NCBI GenBank assembly: GCA_046565765.1
Contig: JBKHXX010000078.1
Span: 1-64,000 of the forward strand
Length of the DNA stretch: 64,000 nucleotides
Source of the DNA: JBFMCT01 sp046565765
GTDB taxonomy: Bacteria; Actinomycetota; Acidimicrobiia; Acidimicrobiales; AC-14
Direction of reading: 5' to 3'
The notes under the pieces are model-generated. The model saw only the letters and a list, made by a program, of their open reading frames with translations, was not told the DNA's origin and did no database searches. Made by a program: the position numbers and the translations under genes. Positions 57,987-64,000 of this stretch are shown here, in pieces; position 1 is the stretch's first letter; each line of letters begins with the position of its first letter.

Positions 57987-58873
57987 CCGGCGGCAGCCTC
58001 TTCGGTTGGCGGCTGTGGGTGGCCGGGGCCCGTCCCAAGACCTTGGGGGCGTCGGTGGCCCCCGTGCTGGTGGGGACGGCGGTGGCCAGCCGGTACGGCG
58101 ACGTGGTGTGGTGGCGGGCGGTGCTGGCCCTGGTGGTGTCGGTGGCCCTGCAGGTCGGGGTGAACTACGCCAACGACTACTCCGACGGGGTGCGGGGCGT
58201 GGACACGGCCAAGCGGCGGGGGCCGATGCGCCTGACGGCGTCGGGGCTGGTGCCGCCGGGGGCGGTGAAGCGGGCCGCCATCCTGTCGTTCGCGGTGGCG
58301 GCGCTGGCCGGCATCGCCCTGGCCCTGGCCGCCGACTGGCGGCTGATCCTCGTCGGGGCGGCCTGCGTGCTGGCCGGGTGGCTGTACAGCGGCGGGCCCA
58401 AGCCCTACGCCTCGGCCGGCCTGGGCGAGGTGATGGTGCTGGTCTTCTTCGGGTTCGTGGCCACCGTCGGGTCGACGTACGTGCACGACCGGCGGCTACC
58501 GGGCCTGGCCTTCGAGGCGGCGGTGCCCATGGGCCTGGCCGCCAGCGCCATCCTCCTGGTCAACAACCTGCGCGACGTCCTCACCGACCGGGTGGCGGGC
58601 AAGCGCACGCTGGCGGTGCGGCTCGGCGAGCCGGTCACCCGCCAGATCTACCTCTCGTGCATGGCCGTGGCCGCCGTCTTCCCGCTGCTGCTCGGGGTGA
58701 CGGCGCCGGGGGCGGTGGTCGGGCTGCTGGCCGCGCCGCTGGCCATCGCACCCATGAAGACGGTCGCCCGGCCTGGCGCCGACGCCCCCACCCTGGTCGG
58801 GGCCCTGGTCAAGACGGCCCGGTTCCAGCTGGTGCTGGCCGCGCTGCTGGCGGTGGGGCTGTGGGACTGGTAG
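57983..58873 (+). CDS. menA: 1,4-Dihydroxy-2-naphthoate polyprenyltransferase
   Basis: GTG 57983 overlaps the menB stop (GTGA), giving 296 residues with about eight membrane helices. UbiA-type motifs are NYANDYSDGVRGVDTAKR and NNLRDVLTDRVAGKRTLAVRLG, the two Asp-rich prenyl-diphosphate sites. It adds the isoprenoid tail to 1,4-dihydroxy-2-naphthoate at the membrane. Confidence 0.9.
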   Translation: MTGGSLFGWRLWVAGARPKTLGASVAPVLVGTAVASRYGDVVWWRAVLALVVSVALQVGVNYANDYSDGVRGVDTAKRRGPMRLTASGLVPPGAVKRAAILSFAVAALAGIALALAADWRLILVGAACVLAGWLYSGGPKPYASAGLGEVMVLVFFGFVATVGSTYVHDRRLPGLAFEAAVPMGLAASAILLVNNLRDVLTDRVAGKRTLAVRLGEPVTRQIYLSCMAVAAVFPLLLGVTAPGAVVGLLAAPLAIAPMKTVARPGADAPTLVGALVKTARFQLVLAALLAVGLWDW

Positions 58874-59724
58874 TCCGGGTCCCGTTGCGCGACGGCGGCT
58901 GGCGCCAGGCCGAGCTGGTCGAGGGGCCGGCGGGTTGGGGCGAGTGCTCAGCCCTGCCCGGCTATCCATGCGACCCGACCATGGCCCGGGCCGCGGCCGA
59001 GGAGGCGGCGTGTGTGGCGTGGCCGGACGCGGTGCGCGACGAGGTCGAGGTCAACGCCCTCGTGCCCTGGGCGCCGGTGGACGAGGCGGCTCGGTTCGCC
59101 GAGGAGGCGGTGGCGGACGGCTACCGCTGCCTCAAGGTGAAGGTAGGGGGCGAGCACGGCACCGCGGTGGTGGCCGCGGTCCGCGAGGCGGCCGGGCCGC
59201 ACGTTGCCATCCGGGTGGACGTCAACGGCAGGTGGGACGTCGAGCGAGCCGCGGCAGAGATCGCCGAGCTGTCCACGTACGGCATCGAGTACGTGGAGCA
59301 GCCGGTGGCCACGCTGGAGGAGCTGGCCGAGCTGCGCCGGCTCGTCCGCGTGCCGCTGGCGGCCGACGAGTGCGTGCGGTCGGTGGAGGACGCCCGCCGG
59401 CTGGCCCGGCTCGGGGCGGCCGACGTGCTGGTCGTCAAGGTGCAGCCCCTGGGCGGCGTGCGGCGGGCGATCGACGTGGCCGAGGCGGCGGGCGGGATCC
59501 CGGTGGTCGTGACGTCGATGATGGAGACGTCGGTGGGGCTGGCTGCGGGGCTGGCCCTGGCCGCCGCCCTGCCCGAGCACGACCTGGCCTGCGGGCTGGG
59601 CACGGGCGTGCTGCTGGCCGGGGACGTGGTGGCCGAGCCGCTGGTGCCGGAGGACGGCCGGCTGCGGGTGCGCCGCCCGGCGCCCGATCCCGAGCTGCTC
59701 GATCGCTACCGGGTGGCGCCCTGA
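58861..59724 (+). CDS. menC: o-Succinylbenzoate synthase
   Basis: GTG 58861 overlaps menA by 13 bases, giving 287 residues. Enolase-superfamily residues are K-x-K in CLKVKVGG, D in RVDVNGRW, E in YVEQPVATLEE, D-E in AADECVRS and K in LVVKVQPLGG. It dehydrates SHCHC to o-succinylbenzoate. The N-terminal capping domain is short. Confidence 0.85.
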   Translation: MGLVVRVPLRDGGWRQAELVEGPAGWGECSALPGYPCDPTMARAAAEEAACVAWPDAVRDEVEVNALVPWAPVDEAARFAEEAVADGYRCLKVKVGGEHGTAVVAAVREAAGPHVAIRVDVNGRWDVERAAAEIAELSTYGIEYVEQPVATLEELAELRRLVRVPLAADECVRSVEDARRLARLGAADVLVVKVQPLGGVRRAIDVAEAAGGIPVVVTSMMETSVGLAAGLALAAALPEHDLACGLGTGVLLAGDVVAEPLVPEDGRLRVRRPAPDPELLDRYRVAP

Positions 59725-60467
59725 TGGGCGGCTCCGGCGATGACCTCGGCGCAGGCCACGGGCTGGTCGAGGGGGACGGCGTGACCGGCGCCCGGCACCC
59801 ACGAGGTCCGGGCGTTGTGGCCGATGGCGGCGGCCATGCGTTCGGCCAGGTCCCGGAACTTGCGGTCGTGCTCCCCCGCCACCAGCAGCACCGGCATGGC
59901 CAGCTGGCCGAGGCGTTCCCACAGCGGGTCCTGGGCGCCCGTGCCCAGCTTGCGCAGGGCGTAGGCCAGGCCGTCGGGGGGGTTGGCCCGGCGGGCCTCG
60001 AGGTCGGCGGGCCTGGGCGTGGTGGTCTCGAACAGGGGCTGGGCCAGCCAGCCGTCGAGGAAGGCCTTGGTGTCGCCCACGGCCAGGTCGTCGGCCAGGC
60101 GGGCGTCGGCCCGGCGGCGCTCGGCCCGGGCGTCGGGCTCCTCGATGCCGGGCGAAGCCCCGATCAGCACCAGCGAGGAGACCATGTCAGGCCGGTCGAG
60201 GGCGGTGCGCAGGCACAGCCGCCCGCCCATGGAGTACCCCACGTAGGTGGCCGGGCCGCCGCCGGCCTCGGCGACGGCGGCGGCGGTGGCCGGGAAGTCG
60301 AGCCGCACGCCGCGCGATCCGCCGTGGCCGGGCAGCTCGACCATCACCACGTCGAACTCGGCGGCCAGGGCGTCCGCCACCTCGTCCCACGAACGGGCGG
60401 TCTGGGTGAAGCCGTGGACGAGCACGACGCGGCGGTCGCCTCCTCCCGCCCGGACGCAGTGCAGCAC
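59706..60467 (-). CDS. menH: 2-Succinyl-6-hydroxy-2,4-cyclohexadiene-1-carboxylate synthase
   Basis: GTG 60467 gives 253 residues. The alpha/beta-hydrolase fold has VVLVHGFTQTARSWD, nucleophile elbow VGYSMGGRL (Ser), LVLIGASPGIEEPDARAERR and the late His in PGAGHAVPLDQP. The surrounding menaquinone genes and MenH-like ELPGHGGS support the call. It eliminates pyruvate from SEPHCHC. It overlaps menC at the 3' end and is divergent from menD. Confidence 0.8.
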   Translation of the reverse strand: MLHCVRAGGGDRRVVLVHGFTQTARSWDEVADALAAEFDVVMVELPGHGGSRGVRLDFPATAAAVAEAGGGPATYVGYSMGGRLCLRTALDRPDMVSSLVLIGASPGIEEPDARAERRRADARLADDLAVGDTKAFLDGWLAQPLFETTTPRPADLEARRANPPDGLAYALRKLGTGAQDPLWERLGQLAMPVLLVAGEHDRKFRDLAERMAAAIGHNARTSWVPGAGHAVPLDQPVACAEVIAGAAHQGATR

Positions 60468-60481
60468 GGGTCCATGGTCGC

Positions 60482-62206
60482 GTGAGCCCGAGGGACGCCA
60501 CCACCGCGCAGGCCGGGGCCCTGGTCGACGAATGGGCCCGGGCCGGCGTGCGGGAGGCCGCGGTGGCGCCCGGCTCCCGCTCGGCGCCCCTGGCCCTGGC
60601 CCTGGCCGCCGACGACCGCATCCGGCTGTCGGTCTTCCTGGACGAGCGGTCGGCATCGTTCTTCGCGGTCGGGGCGGCCAAGGCGTCGGGGCGCCCGGCG
60701 GTGGTGCTGTGCACGTCGGGGACGGCGTCGGCCAACTTCCATCCCGCGGTGCTGGAGGCGTGGCACTCCCGCACGCCTCTGATCGTCTGCACCGCCGACC
60801 GCCCCCCCGAGCTGCGGGACACGGGCGCGGGCCAGGCCGTCGACCAGCTCAAGCTCTACGGCGGGGCGGTGCGGTGGTTCGCCGAGGTGGGGGTGCCCGA
60901 AGACGTGGCCGGCGCGGGCCGGTACTGGCGCTCGGTGGCGGCCCGGGCCTGCACCGCCGCCCTCGGTCCGCCGGCGGGGCCGGTGCACCTCAACCTGCCC
61001 TACCGCGAGCCGCTGATCCCGACGGGTGACCCGCTGGTCGACGCGCCGGGGCGCCCGGCCGGGGCGCCGTGGACTTCCAGCTCGTCCCGCTCCCGGCCGC
61101 CCCATCCCGACGACGTGCGCGAGGTCACCGCGCTGGTGGACGGCTCCCGCCGGGGCCTGCTGGTGGCCGGTTGGGGCCCCGGCGTCACCGCCGCGACCGT
61201 GCGGCGCTTCGCCCGGGCCGCGGGATGGCCCGTGCTGGCCGACGCCGTGTCCGGCTTGAGATCCGGTCCGACGGCGGTGTCGACGTACGACCCGCTCCTG
61301 CGGGGGGAGGAGTTCGCGGCGGGGATGGTGCCCGACGCGGTGGTGCACGTGGGGGCGCCGCTCACCAACAAGGCGGCCACCCGGTGGCTCGACGGGGTGC
61401 CCCGCCTGATCGTCGACCCCGACGGGGCGTGGCTCGACCCCAACCGGAGCGCGTCGCGGCGGGTGGCGGCCGATCCCGACCTGCTGCTGCAGGCGGTGGC
61501 CGACGACATCTGCTGGCGAGGTCCCGGGGCGCCGTGGCTGAGCCGGTGGCTGGAGGCGGACATCGTCGCCCGCCGCACCGTCGACGGCCTGCTCGACTCG
61601 TGGAGCGAGCCGTTCGAGGGCCGGGTCGCCCGCGACGTGGCCGCCGCCCTGCCCGAAGGGGCGGCGCTGGTGGTGGGCTCGAGCATGCCGGTGCGCGACG
61701 CCGAGTCGTTCGTCGCCCCTCGCGAGGGCCTGCGGTGGGTGTGCAACCGGGGGGTCAACGGCATCGACGGGTTCGTGTCCACCCTGCTGGGCGTGGCCCG
61801 GGCCGCCGCTGGGGCCGGCCCCGCCGTCGGCCTGCTGGGCGACCTGACCCTGCTGCACGACGCGGGCGGGCTCCTGTGGGCCAAGGACCGGGGCGTGGAC
61901 GCCACCCTCGTCGTGCTTGACAACGAGGGGGGCGGGATCTTCTCGTTCCTGCCCCAGGCCGGTCTGCCCGCGCACTTCGAGACGCTGTTCGGCACCCCCC
62001 ACGGCCTCGACCTGGCCGAGGTGGCGGCCGCCTACGGGGTGCCGGCGCAGCGGGTGGCAGCCGCCGACGAGGTCGTGCCTGCGATGGAAGCGGCGGTGGA
62101 CGCCGGGGGGGTGCGCATGGTGATCGTCCCCACCGACCGGGCCGCCAACGTGGCCCGCCACCGGGAGGTGTGGGCGGCGGTGGCCTCCGCTACCGCAGGC
62201 CGCTGA
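60482..62206 (+). CDS. menD: 2-Succinyl-5-enolpyruvyl-6-hydroxy-3-cyclohexene-1-carboxylate synthase
   Basis: GTG 60482 gives 574 residues. ThDP-enzyme motifs are AAVAPGSRSAPLALALAA, SFFAVGAAKASGRPAVVLCT, and the ThDP-binding GLLGDLTLLHDAGGLLWAKD followed by VVLDNEGGGIFSF. It condenses isochorismate with 2-oxoglutarate. menF (isochorismate synthase) is not in view. Confidence 0.9.
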   Translation: MSPRDATTAQAGALVDEWARAGVREAAVAPGSRSAPLALALAADDRIRLSVFLDERSASFFAVGAAKASGRPAVVLCTSGTASANFHPAVLEAWHSRTPLIVCTADRPPELRDTGAGQAVDQLKLYGGAVRWFAEVGVPEDVAGAGRYWRSVAARACTAALGPPAGPVHLNLPYREPLIPTGDPLVDAPGRPAGAPWTSSSSRSRPPHPDDVREVTALVDGSRRGLLVAGWGPGVTAATVRRFARAAGWPVLADAVSGLRSGPTAVSTYDPLLRGEEFAAGMVPDAVVHVGAPLTNKAATRWLDGVPRLIVDPDGAWLDPNRSASRRVAADPDLLLQAVADDICWRGPGAPWLSRWLEADIVARRTVDGLLDSWSEPFEGRVARDVAAALPEGAALVVGSSMPVRDAESFVAPREGLRWVCNRGVNGIDGFVSTLLGVARAAAGAGPAVGLLGDLTLLHDAGGLLWAKDRGVDATLVVLDNEGGGIFSFLPQAGLPAHFETLFGTPHGLDLAEVAAAYGVPAQRVAAADEVVPAMEAAVDAGGVRMVIVPTDRAANVARHREVWAAVASATAGR

Positions 62207-62585
62207 GGGCCCTGACCACCTCGCCGTTCACGTGGTTGGCCCCCACCCGCTTGGCCTGGAGGGAGAACCGGCGCCCGTCCTCGAGGTGGACGGTGACGGC
62301 CCACGAGAGCGAGCGCTCCTCGACGGTGGCCCGCAACCTGCTCCGGTCCCACACGTCGACCAGGTCGCCGGTCGACGGCATGCCGAACACGTAGACGCGC
62401 CGGTCGGTGACGGCCAACGCCAGGTGCAGAGGGAGCTGGTCGCTCTCCCGGCTGCGGAAGAGCCCGAGCGCGACGAGCGGGTCGGGCACGTCCCGCTGGA
62501 GCCGGGCCGTGAGCCGCCCGTAGAGCCGGGTGCTCTCCATCGTCCTGTCGTCGACCCGCGCCGAAGTGCTCTGTAGGCCGGACAT
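62190..62585 (-). CDS. Protein of unknown function, PH-like fold possible
   Basis: ATG 62585 follows GGGAGG, giving 131 residues. The sequence (LPLHLALAVTDRRVYVFGMP, then LSWAVTVHLEDGRRFSLQAK) has alternating strands typical of small bacterial PH-like domains, with a late helix (NGEVVRALSGL). No family is firmly recognised. It is convergent with menD, overlapping by 17 bases. Confidence 0.6.
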   Translation of the reverse strand: MSGLQSTSARVDDRTMESTRLYGRLTARLQRDVPDPLVALGLFRSRESDQLPLHLALAVTDRRVYVFGMPSTGDLVDVWDRSRLRATVEERSLSWAVTVHLEDGRRFSLQAKRVGANHVNGEVVRALSGLR

Positions 62586-62702
62586 CCCCCAACCTCCCCT
62601 CACATCTCTATTCGCCGCCCGGCGGTCTGTTCCTGCTGCGCGGGTCGGCCAGCGGGCCATCGTCGGCCGCGGCCGGAGTACGGTCGGTTCGGGGCGGTTG
62701 CC

Positions 62703-64000
62703 ATGGACACGGAGAACTTGGGGCGAGGACGAAAGGCGTTCGACCGGCGCTCTTGGCCCGACGCCTACCAGCTCCTCGGGCACGCTGACCGCACGGCGAC
62801 CCTGGCACCCGAGGACCTGGAGCGGCTGGCCACGGCGGCCTACCTGACCGGGCACGACCAGGAGAGCACCGACGCGTGGAGCCGCGCCCACCACGGCTGG
62901 CTGGCGCAGGGTGAATTGGGCCGGGCGGTCAGGAGCGCCTTCTGGATCGGCTTCGGCCTCGTCCAGCGGGGTGACATGTCGCAGGGCGGCGGCTGGTTGG
63001 CCCGAGCCGGCCGGCTCGTCGAGGAGCACGCTCTGGACACCGTCGAGTGTGGGTACCTGTTGATCGCCGAGGGGTTGATGGCGATCGATGCCGGTGACCT
63101 CGACGCCGGGCTCGAGCGGTTCGGCGTAGCCGGTTCCCTCGGCCGTCGGTTCGGCGACGGTGATCTGGCCACCCTCGGGGTGCTGGGCCGGGGAGAGGCG
63201 CTGCTGCGTTCGGGACGAACGTCGGAGGGTCTGCGGCTCTTCGACGAGGCGATGGTGTCGGTCACCGCCGGGGAGACCTCGCCGACCATCTCGGGCCTGG
63301 TCTACTGCGCGGTCATCGACGGGTGCCAGAAGGTGTTCGACCTTCGTCGGGCCAGAGAGTGGACCGCGGCGCTCGACCGTTGGTGCGACCAGCAGCCCGG
63401 GCTCGTGCCGTACCGGGGCCAGTGCCTGGTCCATCGCGCCCAGGTGCTGCGGGTCAAGGGGGAGTGGGCTGCTGCGACCGCGCTGATCGAGGACGCACGT
63501 CGGCGTTTGAGCGATCCGCCACACCCCGCCGTGGGCATGGCGCACTACGAGCGGGGTGAGCTGCACCGACTGCGTGGTGAGTTCCGTGCAGCCGAGGATG
63601 CGTACCGCCAGGCTCACGCGGCCGGGCGTGACCCGCAGCCGGGGCTGGCCCTGCTACGCCTGGCCGAGGGTGCGGCCGACACCGCCGCGTCGGCCATCGG
63701 GGCCGCACTGGAGTACGCCAGCGACCGGGTCAGGCGTGCTCAGCTCCTTCCCGCGTACGCCGAGATCATGCTGGCTGTCGGCCGCCGGGAAGAGGCGGCG
63801 TCGGCGGCCGACGAGCTGGACGAACTGGCCGAGGACGGCGCCACGATGCTGGGCGCGGTCGCGGCCCAGACCCGTGGGTCGGTCCTGCTTGCCGGCGGTG
63901 ACGCCAAGGCGGCCGTCGTGTCTCTGCGTGACGCCCTCGAGGCCTGGCAGCTGCTGGGCGCCCCCTACCAGGCCGCCCAGGCCCGGCTCCTGCTGGCCGC
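62703..64000 (+). CDS. LuxR-TPR regulator paralogue (partial, cut by right edge)
   Basis: ATG 62703 opens 432 codons to the window end with no stop. It consists of TPR-like repeats closely related to the regulator at 6667-8283: FRAAEDAYRQAHAAGRDPQPGLALLRLAEGAAD matches AFADAHRLGRDPQPGLALLRLAQGRPA, and RCL-type QCLVHRAQVLRVKG matches CRVHRAQVLQLRG. The expected C-terminal LuxR DNA-binding domain lies beyond the window. Confidence 0.75.
   Translation, partial: MDTENLGRGRKAFDRRSWPDAYQLLGHADRTATLAPEDLERLATAAYLTGHDQESTDAWSRAHHGWLAQGELGRAVRSAFWIGFGLVQRGDMSQGGGWLARAGRLVEEHALDTVECGYLLIAEGLMAIDAGDLDAGLERFGVAGSLGRRFGDGDLATLGVLGRGEALLRSGRTSEGLRLFDEAMVSVTAGETSPTISGLVYCAVIDGCQKVFDLRRAREWTAALDRWCDQQPGLVPYRGQCLVHRAQVLRVKGEWAAATALIEDARRRLSDPPHPAVGMAHYERGELHRLRGEFRAAEDAYRQAHAAGRDPQPGLALLRLAEGAADTAASAIGAALEYASDRVRRAQLLPAYAEIMLAVGRREEAASAADELDELAEDGATMLGAVAAQTRGSVLLAGGDAKAAVVSLRDALEAWQLLGAPYQAAQARLLLA

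Noticed and set aside
1..64000. CRISPR array, rRNA operon or replication origin
   Set aside because: No regularly spaced repeats with unique spacers, no rRNA-like stretch and no DnaA-box cluster were seen; the only dense tandem repeat is the Gly/Cys coding repeat at 54456-54581.

Overview
The window is GC-rich actinobacterial chromosome. GTG and TTG starts are common, many neighbouring genes overlap by 4 bases (ATGA, GTGA or TTGA), and a nearly complete menaquinone pathway is present. The gene mix (menaquinone, LCP and Rpf-like envelope proteins, LuxR-TPR regulators, GGDEF/EAL, DUF3467, TIGR04222/DUF692) fits a deep-branching actinobacterium, perhaps Acidimicrobiia; that placement is inference.

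Positions 1-6209 look like the right end of an integrated element carrying defence-type genes. It holds a nuclease-helicase fusion running off the left edge with an unknown partner, a truncated DUF4238-like remnant, and a PHP-phosphoesterase/SMC-type ATPase (TrlF-like) whose codon use is less GC-rich than the rest. It ends at an isolated 3' half of a tRNA-Arg(ACG) gene at 6168-6209, the expected scar of tRNA-targeted integration. A frameshifted Fic remnant follows.

From 6667 to about 31 kb the genes are chromosomal housekeeping and signalling: a LuxR-TPR regulator, GNAT, a methyltransferase, a membrane cupin, a KhtT/KhtU-like K+/H+ antiporter pair, an MMPL transporter, a RCK channel without the usual selectivity filter, a SLOG-fold protein, a glycosyltransferase, a TIR plus zinc-ribbon pair, an Rpf-like hydrolase, pyrE, ArsR, YceI, a GAF-PAS-GGDEF-EAL protein, an NfuN domain, SirB1, a NarL-type two-component system, a lipoprotein and an LCP protein.

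30.7-41 kb is a carbohydrate region. On the minus strand lie GH1-like, zinc dehydrogenase, GH2, galT and aldo/keto reductase genes. A glycosyltransferase/FAD-mutase-like pair is transcribed divergently. A compact operon follows at 41.0-45.1 kb: membrane-GAF protein, MinD-like ATPase and cNMP-binding patatin phospholipase.

45-53.5 kb contains a methyltransferase, a DJ-1/PfpI protein, a probable selenocysteine-containing DsrE protein with an in-frame TGA and a SECIS-like hairpin, its TetR partner with two operators, a dehydrogenase, ALDH, a SET-domain protein and an EgtD-like methyltransferase. At 53.5-55.7 kb a TIGR04222-type membrane protein ending in a Gly/Cys repeat tail overlaps a DUF692 (MNIO) gene, which suggests post-translational cysteine modification of that tail.

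56-62.2 kb is the menaquinone cluster menE, menB, menA, menC, menH, menD. The window ends in a second LuxR-TPR regulator, a paralogue of the first, cut by the right edge.
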